This document shows positions 57,199 through 64,000 of a stretch of DNA of 64,000 bases, in pieces; position 1 is the first letter of the stretch; the number at the start of each line of letters is the position of its first letter. The DNA is taken from the NCBI RefSeq assembly GCF_014322765.1, contig NZ_JAASTZ010000006.1, positions 62,001-126,000 on the forward strand, in the 5' to 3' direction. The notes below the pieces were generated by a model. The model did not search any database and was not told the origin of the DNA. It worked only from the letters and a program-made list of their open reading frames with translations. Made by a program: the position numbers and the translations under genes. The stretch comes from Listeria immobilis. Its GTDB lineage: Bacteria > Bacillota > Bacilli > Lactobacillales > Listeriaceae.

Positions 57199-57546
57199 AT
57201 GAATCGAACATTTATTGTAAAAACAGAGCATAAAAGTAATTATCCAGATCCACTTTTTGTTAATAAAAATGAACCTATTTGGGTTTTTCAAGAGGACACA
57301 GAGTACCCAGGTTGGATATTTTGTAAAGTGAAATCGTCTGGTAAAGAAGGGTGGGTGCCCAAACAAATTATTCAAGTCGGAAATGATAAGAAAAGTGGAA
57401 CGGTAACAGAAGATTATTCTGCACGTGAATTAAATGTAAAGCCAGGAGACAAATTAGAAAGCAATCGCGAGTTAAATGGTTGGGTTTGGTGTGTGACAGA
57501 AGAAAATCAAGCTGGCTGGGTTCCGCTTGAAATTTTAGAGAGTTAA
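57199..57546 (+). CDS. protein with two SH3-like domains
   Basis: A 115-residue cytoplasmic protein (no signal peptide) made of two SH3-like repeats: EPIWVFQEDTEYPGWIFCKV with EGWVPKQII, then DYSARELNVKPGDKL with LNGWVWCVTE and AGWVPLEIL. The conserved GWxxC/GWVP pattern repeats at about 58-residue spacing. It follows tal by 18 bp with AGAGAGGA before the ATG and is probably cotranscribed. Intracellular bacterial SH3-like proteins of this type have no assigned function that I know. Confidence 0.75.
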   Translation: MNRTFIVKTEHKSNYPDPLFVNKNEPIWVFQEDTEYPGWIFCKVKSSGKEGWVPKQIIQVGNDKKSGTVTEDYSARELNVKPGDKLESNRELNGWVWCVTEENQAGWVPLEILES

Positions 57547-57548
57547 AA

Positions 57549-57564
57549 TGTTTCACGTGAAACA
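57549..57564. other. parS site (perfect) after the SH3 gene
   Basis: TGTTTCACGTGAAACA two bases after the stop codon, before a terminator. Confidence 0.92.
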
Positions 57565-57581
57565 TTTTGCCTAAATATAGC

Positions 57582-57619
57582 AAAAAAGCGAAGGATTAGT
57601 TTTACTTTCGCTTTTTTTG
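57582..57619. terminator. terminator after tal and the SH3 gene
   Basis: AAAAAAGCGAA (57582-57592) pairs with TTCGCTTTTTT (57607-57617). Confidence 0.8.
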
Positions 57620-57661
57620 TGGAATAATTAAGAGTAATGATAGAAGAATCTAGGTGGATTT

Positions 57662-58870
57662 ATGGAAAGTTGGAAGAAAAATCTATATGTGGTTTGGATT
57701 GGCTGTTTTCTTACAGGAACTGGATTAAATTTAATTATGCCATTTTTGCCATTATATATTGAAGAATTAGGTGTACATAATCCCGATCAAGTAAGTTTAT
57801 GGTCTGGAATTGCGCTCAGTTCCACATTTCTAGTGTCTGCTATTATGTCACCGATTTGGGGGAAACTTGCCGATCAGAAAGGGCGCAGAATCATGCTTTT
57901 ACGTGCTTCTCTTGGTATGGCGGTAGCGATGATTCTTATGGGATTAGTAAGTAATGTGTATCAATTTGTAGGGTTGCGATTATTAATGGGGATTTTTTCA
58001 GGTTATATTTCCACAGCTAATGCGCTTGTTGCAACACAGGTTCCGCGCCATCGCAGTGGTTGGGCGCTTGGAGCACTTTCGACAGCAGCTGTATCAGGAG
58101 TATTGATTGGACCATTAATTGGTGGAGCTTTGTCAGATTCTTTTGGAGTTAGACCGGTATTTTATATTACAGGTGCACTATTGTTAGGGAGCTTCTTTTT
58201 AACACTTTTCTTTGTAAAAGAGAAATTTGTTCCAATAGAAAAAACGGAAATGCGCTCAGGTAAGGAAGTTTTCTTATCTCTCAAAAATCCTGGGTTAATT
58301 ATTTCATTATTTATTACAACTATGATGATTCAAATTGCGTCTAATTCAGTAAATCCCATTTTGACTTTATATGTACGTGATTTAGCCGAAAATGCTCAAA
58401 ATATTGCTTTTATTAGTGGGGTAATTGCTTCTGTTCCTGGTGTTGCAGCGCTTATAGCAGCACCAAGACTAGGGAGGTGGGGTGACCGAATTGGCTCGGA
58501 GCGAATATTACTTGGAGCGCTTATAGGTTCAATGGTACTGCAAATCCCGATGGCTTTCGCACAAAATCCATGGCAACTTGGAATATTACGTTTTTTATTA
58601 GGACTTACAGACGGGGCATTGCTACCAGCAGTTCAATCATTACTTGCCAAAAATACTCCTCGGGAAGTTTCTGGAAGAATTTTTGGATATAATCAATCCT
58701 TTCAATATATCGGTAATGTCATTGGACCGCTAGTTGGATCGAGTGTTGCTGCTCACTTTGGCTATGGAGACGTATTTTTAGTCGTTGCTGGTTTTATTTT
58801 CATCAATGTGCTAATCAGTTTTTATTTTAATCAAAAAATGCATAGAGAGAAGGGGAAACATGCGAACTGA
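57662..58870 (+). CDS. MFS multidrug efflux transporter
   Basis: A 402-residue major facilitator protein with twelve predicted helices. Motif A is in the 2-3 loop ([14 protein letters not shown]), motif C-like sequence [15 protein letters not shown] marks a drug/proton antiporter, and the second half repeats the loop ([15 protein letters not shown]). Similar to Gram-positive drug exporters of the DHA1 group. The substrate cannot be told. Its 3' end overlaps the next gene by 11 bp. Confidence 0.87.
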   Translation: MESWKKNLYVVWIGCFLTGTGLNLIMPFLPLYIEELGVHNPDQVSLWSGIALSSTFLVSAIMSPIWGKLADQKGRRIMLLRASLGMAVAMILMGLVSNVYQFVGLRLLMGIFSGYISTANALVATQVPRHRSGWALGALSTAAVSGVLIGPLIGGALSDSFGVRPVFYITGALLLGSFFLTLFFVKEKFVPIEKTEMRSGKEVFLSLKNPGLIISLFITTMMIQIASNSVNPILTLYVRDLAENAQNIAFISGVIASVPGVAALIAAPRLGRWGDRIGSERILLGALIGSMVLQIPMAFAQNPWQLGILRFLLGLTDGALLPAVQSLLAKNTPREVSGRIFGYNQSFQYIGNVIGPLVGSSVAAHFGYGDVFLVVAGFIFINVLISFYFNQKMHREKGKHAN

Positions 58871-59141
58871 CTTAATAAAACTACCGGGAATTGGAAAGAA
58901 AATGGTTGAGATGTTAAATGAAATTGGAATTAATGAAATAGCAGATTTAAAGGAAAAAAATCCACTTGATTTATATATGGCGACTTGCGAAAAACGTGGC
59001 GAAAGAATGGATCCATGTGTTTTATACACGTATCGCTGTGCCGTCTATGTCGCAGAAACCGATTTGTCCGAGCAACAACCAGATTTACGGAAATGGTGGA
59101 ACTGGAAAGATAAAACACATGCTAATGAAAAGGAGAAATAA
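58860..59141 (+). CDS. Cdd1-like helix-hairpin-helix protein
   Basis: A 93-residue protein: an N-terminal helix-hairpin-helix ([20 protein letters not shown]), then [20 protein letters not shown] and [10 protein letters not shown] with three Cys, then a Trp-rich end (LRKWWNWKD). This layout fits the pathogenicity-locus (Cdd1) family, whose function is unknown. The ATG overlaps the MFS gene end and the next gene starts 2 bp after it, so the three are probably one operon. Confidence 0.75.
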   Translation: MRTDLIKLPGIGKKMVEMLNEIGINEIADLKEKNPLDLYMATCEKRGERMDPCVLYTYRCAVYVAETDLSEQQPDLRKWWNWKDKTHANEKEK

Positions 59142-59143
59142 TA

Positions 59144-59833
59144 GTGAGCAATTTAGCGGAAGCAATTAAACAAGCTAGTCACATCGTTTTTTTGACAGGT
59201 GCGGGGGTTTCTGTGCCCTCCGGAATACCCGATTATCGCTCGAAAAACGGATTATATACTGGCATGGATAGTCCTGAATATATGCTTAGTCATACTTGTC
59301 TTGTACAAGAACCAGATAAATTTTATCAATTTGTGAAAGAAAATATGTATTATCCAGATGCCGTTCCAAATACGATTCATAGAAAAATAGCAGAAATTGC
59401 TCAACAGAAAGAGGTCACAGTCATCACTCAAAATATTGACGGGCTACATGAAAAAGCTGGGGCGAATAAGGTTATTAATTTTCATGGTAGTTTGTATCAT
59501 TGTCATTGCCAAAAGTGTCAAAAAAGCATTCCAGCAGACACGTATTTACAGTCAAATATCCATGAGAAATGTCTTGGGATTATTAGACCGGATGTAGTGC
59601 TATACGAGGAAGCTATCCCGGAAACAGCGATAAATCAATCATTAGCAGCAGTCAATCAGGCTGACTTAATTATCATTGTGGGGACTTCTTTTAGAGTGAG
59701 TCCATTTTGCAATTTAACGGACTATCGAAATAAAAAGGCGCAAATTTTTGCTGTCAATAAAGAACAAATATTCTTACCATATCCTTTTGAAATGATAGAA
59801 AGTGATGCAATGAAAGTTTTTGCTGAGATTTGA
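59144..59833 (+). CDS. Sir2-family NAD-dependent deacylase
   Basis: A 229-residue sirtuin that removes acyl groups from lysines using NAD+. NAD-binding FLTGAGVSVPSGIPDYRS (about residues 15-32), TQNIDGLHEKAG and the catalytic His in VINFHGSLY are conserved. The zinc region has CQKC for the first pair, but the second reads HEKC, so one usual Cys is His. DLIIIVGTSFRVSPF and IFAVNKEQ end the fold. It starts with GTG 2 bp after the Cdd1-like gene. Substrates unknown; the macrodomain gene at 34199 could process its product. Confidence 0.87.
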   Translation: MSNLAEAIKQASHIVFLTGAGVSVPSGIPDYRSKNGLYTGMDSPEYMLSHTCLVQEPDKFYQFVKENMYYPDAVPNTIHRKIAEIAQQKEVTVITQNIDGLHEKAGANKVINFHGSLYHCHCQKCQKSIPADTYLQSNIHEKCLGIIRPDVVLYEEAIPETAINQSLAAVNQADLIIIVGTSFRVSPFCNLTDYRNKKAQIFAVNKEQIFLPYPFEMIESDAMKVFAEI

Positions 59834-59950
59834 AACCTTGCAGTAATGAGGGGAGCATGATAGAATTTTCTTAACCGGAAAAATGTCCGGAATATTTAGA
59901 GAAAATGAGCATTCGTTTTCTCGATGAAAATAAGGAGTGGAGAGTTCCAT

Positions 59951-61285
59951 ATGAACCCTGACCCCGAGAGTCAGCAGATTATCTTGCAGTTAATTCTTAT
60001 TGTTGTGTTGACACTGCTCAACGCATTCTTTGCCTCAGCAGAGATGGCCCTTGTATCACTGAACAAAAATCGAGTAAAAAGCCAAGCCGCAACTGGTGAT
60101 AAAAAAGCGATTTTACTTGCTAAACTTGTAGATGATCCAAGTAAATTTCTTGCTACTATCCAAGTTGGTATTACGCTTGCTGGATTCTTCTCCAGTGCGT
60201 CAGCTGCTACTAGCATTGCGACTAGATTGGAACCTGTTTTTGGAGGAAGTAGTTTTGCGAAAGAGTTATCGATTATTGTCGTAACAATTGTGTTATCTTA
60301 TATCACGCTTGTTTTCGGTGAACTTTATCCCAAACGTTTAGCGCTTCAAAAATCAGAGGAAATTGCTCGAGTTTCTGTACGACCAATTATGGCGGTAGGT
60401 GTATTACTTCGTCCGTTTGTCAAATTTTTATCTTTTTCTACAGATGTTTTAGTGAAAATTACGAGAATGGAAAAGAATGCAGATGATGATAAGATGACGC
60501 GTGAAGAAATGCAGTTACTCATTGAAACTGGTCGACGTGATGGCGTAATTGAGGTAGAAGAATTACAAATGCTTCGTGGTGTTTTTGAAATGGATAATAA
60601 ATATGCCCGTGAAGTGATGGTGCCGCGAACAGATGCATTTATGATAGACGCTGAAACAGAATCAGAAGCGCTTTGTGATGCATTATTAAATGAGAATTTT
60701 TCAAGAGTTCCCGTCTTTACAGGCGATCAGGACTCGGTGCTAGGTATTCTGCATATGAAAGATTTCTTTGCAGAAGCTAGGAAATCAGGTTTTGAAAATA
60801 TTGATGTGAAGTCGCTTGTTAAAGAAGCATATTTTGCGCAAGAGACGATGTTTATTGATGATTTACTCAAAAACATGCAAAGAACACGAAATCAGATGGC
60901 AATTTTAATGGATGAATACGGTGGAGTTGCCGGAATTGTTACTGTAGAAGATTTATTAGAAGAGATTGTTGGCGATATTGACGATGAGAATGATGTGTTT
61001 TCAGATGAAGTGAAGAAAATTGATGATTCGACATTTATCGTGGAAGGCCGCATGACGCTTGATGATTTTAATAAAATGTTTCACGTGGAACTTCCTTCAC
61101 GTGGGATAGATACTGTGGCTGGTTTTGTACTTACATTAACTGGGACAATTCCAGAAGAAGATGATAAAGTAGTTGTCGAATACGATAGCCTTCGATTTAC
61201 AGTAGAAGAAATGAATGATGCTAGACTTGTCTCTGTTCGTGTGGAAAAAGATTTTCGCACAAGCGAGTTAGAACAGCTAGCTTAA
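59951..61285 (+). CDS. CNNM/CorC-HlyC family membrane protein with CBS domains
   Basis: A 444-residue protein: an N-terminal DUF21 membrane domain with about four helices (NAFFASAEMALVSLNKNR, GITLAGFFSSASAATSIA, FGELYPKRLAL), a CBS pair (REVMVPRTDAFMIDAETESE; MAILMDEYGGVAGIVTVEDL) and a C-terminal CorC/HlyC domain (FIVEGRMTLDDFNKMF). Such proteins are linked to Mg2+ efflux and were named for hemolysis. ATG 59951 lies about 10 bp after AAGGAGTGG; ATG 59924 precedes that site. A variant parS lies in its coding region. Confidence 0.9.
   Translation: MNPDPESQQIILQLILIVVLTLLNAFFASAEMALVSLNKNRVKSQAATGDKKAILLAKLVDDPSKFLATIQVGITLAGFFSSASAATSIATRLEPVFGGSSFAKELSIIVVTIVLSYITLVFGELYPKRLALQKSEEIARVSVRPIMAVGVLLRPFVKFLSFSTDVLVKITRMEKNADDDKMTREEMQLLIETGRRDGVIEVEELQMLRGVFEMDNKYAREVMVPRTDAFMIDAETESEALCDALLNENFSRVPVFTGDQDSVLGILHMKDFFAEARKSGFENIDVKSLVKEAYFAQETMFIDDLLKNMQRTRNQMAILMDEYGGVAGIVTVEDLLEEIVGDIDDENDVFSDEVKKIDDSTFIVEGRMTLDDFNKMFHVELPSRGIDTVAGFVLTLTGTIPEEDDKVVVEYDSLRFTVEEMNDARLVSVRVEKDFRTSELEQLA
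61077..61092. other. parS-like site (two mismatches)
   Basis: TGTTTCACGTGGAACT inside the CorC-like gene. Confidence 0.4.
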
Positions 61286-61298
61286 AGATAAAATGAAG

Positions 61299-61332
61299 AG
61301 TGCGGTATGAGAAATCTAGCCGCACTTTTTTC
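61299..61332 (+). terminator. terminator after the CorC-like gene
   Basis: AGTGCGG (61299-61305) pairs with CCGCACT (61320-61326), followed by Ts. Confidence 0.75.
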
Positions 61333-61352
61333 TTAGGAATGAGGTTTTTAGG

Positions 61353-62309
61353 ATGCCGAATATTAAAGAAATTGCCAAATTGGCAGGAGTTTCCGTGACG
61401 ACAGTTTCGCGTGTGCTTAATAATCATCCATATGTGGCGGAGGAGAAGCGAGAACGTGTTCAAGCAATTATTGATGAACTTGATTATTCTCCTAACCGTA
61501 TTGCTACAGACTTGGCGCTTGGGAAAACTAATACAATTGGTATCATTTTGCCTTATAATGACCACCCTTGGTTTGACAAAATTGTTAATGGAGTTCTTGA
61601 GGCGGCCTTTAAAAATAGGTATTCTGTAACACTTTTTCCAACAGGGTATGATACGAAAGAGGAAGAAAAATATTTGATGCGTCTGAAAACTAAACAAGTC
61701 GATGGGCTAATTATTACTTCGCGTGCCAATAATTGGGATGTGATTTTGCCGTACCTCGCATATGGACCAATTATTGCTTGTGAGTATGTCGATTCTCCCG
61801 AAATATCTTGTTCTTTCATTGATAGAATTGATGCTTATCGTGATGGTTTTCTTTTTTTACAAGCAGAGGGTTATAAAAAAGTTGCCTTCACAGCTGGACG
61901 AGAATCCAATGAAAGTACAAGTACATATGGAAAAATTAAAGCTTATGAACAAGTATTTGGTCCTACAGAGGAAAATCGCTTTTTAAGTGAATGCTATACT
62001 TTTGAAGATGGACTAAAAGCGGGGAAGCACTTTTTTGGTGAAGGGAAAGATTGGCCGGATGCTTTTTATGCAAATGGTGATGAAGTTGCGGCTGGGATTA
62101 TGTTTCATGCGAAAGAGCTTGGGCTTCGGATACCAGAAGATGTGGCGATTCTGGGGCAAGAAAACTTGGCAATTGGAAAAGCGATGGAAATTACAACGCT
62201 TGATCACCACTTGAAAAAATTAGGCGAAAATGCTTTTGCTATTTTTGAACAGGGAAAACGGCAAAATATTCAAATTAAGCATGAATTAATCAGAAGAAAA
62301 ACGGTTTAG
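61353..62309 (+). CDS. LacI-family transcriptional regulator
   Basis: A 318-residue sugar-type repressor: helix-turn-helix NIKEIAKLAGVSVTTVSRVL at the N-terminus, hinge helix NRIATDLALGKTNTIGIILP, effector domain with DGLIITSRANNW, SFIDRIDAYRDG, AFYANGDEVAAGIM and VAILGQENLAIG. The effector is probably a sugar, unknown from sequence. A promoter with an internal inverted repeat lies 22 bp downstream, so the next genes may be targets. Confidence 0.87.
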   Translation: MPNIKEIAKLAGVSVTTVSRVLNNHPYVAEEKRERVQAIIDELDYSPNRIATDLALGKTNTIGIILPYNDHPWFDKIVNGVLEAAFKNRYSVTLFPTGYDTKEEEKYLMRLKTKQVDGLIITSRANNWDVILPYLAYGPIIACEYVDSPEISCSFIDRIDAYRDGFLFLQAEGYKKVAFTAGRESNESTSTYGKIKAYEQVFGPTEENRFLSECYTFEDGLKAGKHFFGEGKDWPDAFYANGDEVAAGIMFHAKELGLRIPEDVAILGQENLAIGKAMEITTLDHHLKKLGENAFAIFEQGKRQNIQIKHELIRRKTV

Positions 62310-62330
62310 AAAATTTTTCTGATAAATTGC

Positions 62331-62359
62331 TTGACATGAAACCCATTTCATCATTTAAA
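62331..62359 (+). promoter_or_regulatory. promoter with internal operator-like repeat
   Basis: TTGACA (62331-62336), 17-bp spacer and TTTAAA (62354-62359). The spacer contains ATGAAACCCATTTCAT (62336-62351), an inverted repeat with six-base arms, a plausible regulator site. Confidence 0.5.
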
Positions 62360-62393
62360 ACTAATATATAAGGTGATGAAGGAGGCGGATGGT

Positions 62394-62759
62394 ATGAAAC
62401 TAGAAGGTGTATGCAAGATTTATTCATCTTTAGGACTAGAATATCAATTCGGAGAGTTTTACATCGATAGAGATTATCTTGTTTTTGACCAGAATTTCAG
62501 CTTAGGTATGAAAAAACGACAAACTTTCCCAGTTGCAAAATTGCGTAATATTGCGTTGACTACTGATAGAAACGAAATTTGCTTAACCTTTAGTTGCGAT
62601 AATATTGAATTTGAATTAAATGAAAGTACGCAAGGAAGTTTGCGCGAATTTCGACATTTACTTGAGAATAAAGGCCTCGATGGTGCTGATTTTAAGAATG
62701 AAAAAAGTATCGAAAAAACAAGGTATACAACTCATCACTATCACAATTTTGCTCAATGA
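62394..62759 (+). CDS. small PH-like domain protein
   Basis: A 121-residue protein that looks like a single PH/GRAM-type beta barrel (FGEFYIDRDYLVFDQNF, FPVAKLRNIALTTDRNEICL, DNIEFELNES, then a helix REFRHLLENKG) with a His-rich tail (TTHHYHNF). The ATG 62394 is 8 bp after GGAGG. A GTG at 62373 is before this site. It is coupled to the HAD gene (16-bp gap). Function unknown. Confidence 0.65.
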   Translation: MKLEGVCKIYSSLGLEYQFGEFYIDRDYLVFDQNFSLGMKKRQTFPVAKLRNIALTTDRNEICLTFSCDNIEFELNESTQGSLREFRHLLENKGLDGADFKNEKSIEKTRYTTHHYHNFAQ

Positions 62760-62775
62760 TGAAGGGGGAGTTTTC

Positions 62776-63387
62776 GTGTATAAAACAATTATTTTTGATG
62801 TAGATGGAACGATTTTGGATACAGAAAGAGCAGTCTTGTATTCACTTCAGGCCGTTTTAGCAGAAGAAGGATTGACTTACGATTTAGCTGAGTTACGGTT
62901 TGTGCTAGGAATTACTGGTGCGACGGCGCTTGAACAACTAAATATATTAGATGAGGAGCGGATACTCGCTAAGTGGATTGAACGAGAAGCGTCTTTTATT
63001 GATGAAGTAGAAGTTTTTGATGGAATTCATAAAGTGCTTCATGCGATTCCAGAAAGTGGTGTCGTCACATCTAAAAACTCACTAGAAATGGACAAAGGTT
63101 TTTATCCATTTGGAATCCATGATCATTTTGAAGCGATTGTTTGTGCCAGTGATACTGAAAACCATAAACCACACCCAGATCCATTGCTTAAAAGCCTAGA
63201 ACTTCTTGAGCGTGAACCCCATGAAGTCATTTATATTGGCGACTCTTCTTATGATATGAAATGTGCCCATGCGGCCGGTGTTCATTTTGGCTTAGCGCTC
63301 TGGGGTGCGAAATCTACTGAGGGATTTGAAGCAGCAGAGTATGTCTTTGAGAAACCAGAAGATATTTTAGCTTATGTAGTAAAATAA
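62776..63387 (+). CDS. HAD-superfamily phosphatase
   Basis: A 203-residue hydrolase with motif I IIFDVDGTILDTERAV (nucleophile Asp), a helical cap domain, motif II SGVVTSKNS, the Lys region NHKPHPDPLLKSLEL and motif III/IV YIGDSSYDMKCAHAAGVHFG. Closest in type to phosphoglycolate phosphatase or pyrophosphatase PpaX-like enzymes; the substrate is uncertain. GTG 62776 follows GGGGGAG; the longer in-frame ORF from 62620 overlaps the preceding gene and is not used. Confidence 0.87.
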   Translation: MYKTIIFDVDGTILDTERAVLYSLQAVLAEEGLTYDLAELRFVLGITGATALEQLNILDEERILAKWIEREASFIDEVEVFDGIHKVLHAIPESGVVTSKNSLEMDKGFYPFGIHDHFEAIVCASDTENHKPHPDPLLKSLELLEREPHEVIYIGDSSYDMKCAHAAGVHFGLALWGAKSTEGFEAAEYVFEKPEDILAYVVK

Positions 63388-63393
63388 CAAGGA

Positions 63394-63436
63394 AAACCCA
63401 CAAACCTTCATTAAAAAGTTTGCGGGTTTATTTTTT
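63394..63436. terminator. terminator between converging genes
   Basis: AAACCCACAAAC (63394-63405) pairs with GTTTGCGGGTTT (63418-63429), one mismatch, followed by a T-rich tail. Confidence 0.7.
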
Positions 63437-63439
63437 GCC

Positions 63440-63820
63440 TTAAAATTCTTTTAATTTCTTTTGAGCTGGGATAAGATGCGTATCATAGTTTTCGATTTTA
63501 AAGTCGAGCCGTTCTAGTGCTTCTTGCATCATATCAATCCGATCTTGAAGTTCTGCGCGTTGTTCTTTTAATAATTCCATCCGAGGTTCTAGCGTTTTTT
63601 CTCCTTCGCGAAAAAGAACTAAATAATCAATTAGCGCTTCAATGGATATTCCAGCACGCCGCATTTGACGACTGAAATTAATCCAGCGCAAATCTTCCTC
63701 ATCAAATTTGCGCACACCGTTTTCGTTGCGACTAATATTGGGGATTAAGCCAATCCGTTCATAATAGCGAATGGTGTCTGCAGAAACACCAGTTGTTTCG
63801 CTGGCTTCTTTAATATTCAT
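63440..63820 (-). CDS. MerR-family transcriptional regulator
   Basis: A 126-residue regulator: winged helix-turn-helix NIKEASETTGVSADTIRYYE with RIGLIPNISRNENGVRKF, then the long dimer helix (LEPRMELLKEQRAELQDRID). There is no cysteine in the protein, so it is neither a metal nor a thiol sensor of the Cys type. The ATG follows AGGAGTGA on the minus strand; an upstream in-frame start is not supported. It lies 23 bp after the short-chain dehydrogenase gene on the same strand and probably regulates it. Confidence 0.87.
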   Translation of the reverse strand: MNIKEASETTGVSADTIRYYERIGLIPNISRNENGVRKFDEEDLRWINFSRQMRRAGISIEALIDYLVLFREGEKTLEPRMELLKEQRAELQDRIDMMQEALERLDFKIENYDTHLIPAQKKLKEF

Positions 63821-63843
63821 TATGTTCACTCCTATACTTGAAA

Positions 63844-64000
63844 TCATGGTTGCTGAATAGTTGGGCGCAAGAGTATTTCATTCATGGTAGTGTCTTCAGG
63901 TGTGTTGACGGCAAATAGAATTGTTTCAGCGATTCTATCCGGGCTAATTGCGACCGCTTCGTAAAGTTGATCGATGCCACCTTTTAAATCTTCATCTGTG
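63844..64000 (-). CDS. short-chain dehydrogenase/reductase, C-terminal part (5' end outside window)
   Basis: The minus strand is open from the window edge to the TGA at 63844-63846. It reads TDEDLKGGIDQLYEAVAISP, then DRIAETILFAVNTPEDTTMN, then EILLRPTIQQP. The AxxILFAVxxP and NExLxRPTxQ ends are typical of classical SDR proteins. The catalytic part lies outside the window. It is followed by the MerR gene in the same direction. Confidence 0.7.
   Translation of the reverse strand, partial: TDEDLKGGIDQLYEAVAISPDRIAETILFAVNTPEDTTMNEILLRPTIQQP

Noticed and set aside
62620-62775. Long N-terminal extension of the HAD phosphatase
   Set aside because: It would overlap the PH-like gene for 140 bp; GTG 62776 has GGGGGAG before it and gives motif I near the N-terminus as expected.

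Overview
The window is about 64 kb of a low-GC Firmicute chromosome. Gene content and order (noc, parA-parB, a DUF951 gene, catalase, ychF, gshF fusion, PTS/6-phospho-beta-glucosidase, guaB, recQ, topB, dacA, pabA-pabBC, serS, tal) fit the origin-proximal region of Listeria (sensu stricto). Species cannot be fixed from the sequence alone. The place near the replication origin is shown directly by the noc and parAB genes, by seven perfect copies of the 16-bp parS palindrome plus several variants, and by two perfect copies of the 14-bp Noc-binding palindrome.

Layout: 1-332 is the 3' end of nanE, followed by a short degraded stretch. 661-1830 holds noc and a small membrane protein gene. 1904-9680 is a compact purine-nucleoside module: LacI-type regulator, nucleoside hydrolase, a complete dedicated ECF transporter (S, T and two ATPases), PfkB kinase, adenosine deaminase and purine nucleoside phosphorylase, behind a promoter carrying two identical 14-bp palindromes 64 bp apart. 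9833-12633 has a HigB-HigA-like fusion protein, parA, parB and DUF951. 12798-16620 has catalase (PerR box), ychF and two hypothetical genes. 16664-17673 is an internally deleted IS3-family element that has split a bidirectional terminator between a hypothetical gene and gshF. 20200-24317 has a YtrB-like ABC transporter, a DUF1129 protein, an RpiR regulator and a small membrane protein.

24420-28800 is accessory and visibly decaying: an Ltp-type lipoprotein (a superinfection-exclusion family), a frameshifted small gene, an LXG polymorphic toxin gene with a nonsense codon, its intact putative immunity gene, a degraded IS3-family element and a nested inverted-repeat element. 28833-32018 is a beta-glucoside PTS/6-phospho-beta-glucosidase operon on the minus strand. 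No EIIA lies next to it, so the insertions may have replaced part of this operon.

32256-63820 is mostly housekeeping: ABC-F protein, macrodomain protein, guaB with a structured leader, recQ, topB, CocE/NonD hydrolase (its start codon overlaps a parS), dacA, a small membrane protein divergent from a secreted protein, a heterodimeric ABC exporter, pabBC/pabA, a PNPOx-like stress protein, T-box-controlled serS, another ABC exporter, a Crp/Fnr regulator, tal, SH3 protein, MFS exporter, Cdd1-like protein, sirtuin, CorC/HlyC-like protein, LacI regulator, HAD phosphatase, MerR regulator and the 3' part of a short-chain dehydrogenase.

Functionally, the nucleoside module would import nucleosides, deaminate adenosine, split purine nucleosides by phosphorolysis or hydrolysis, phosphorylate the ribose and feed bases into salvage. 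guaB further along supplies the de novo guanine branch. No rRNA, tRNA or CRISPR array was seen.
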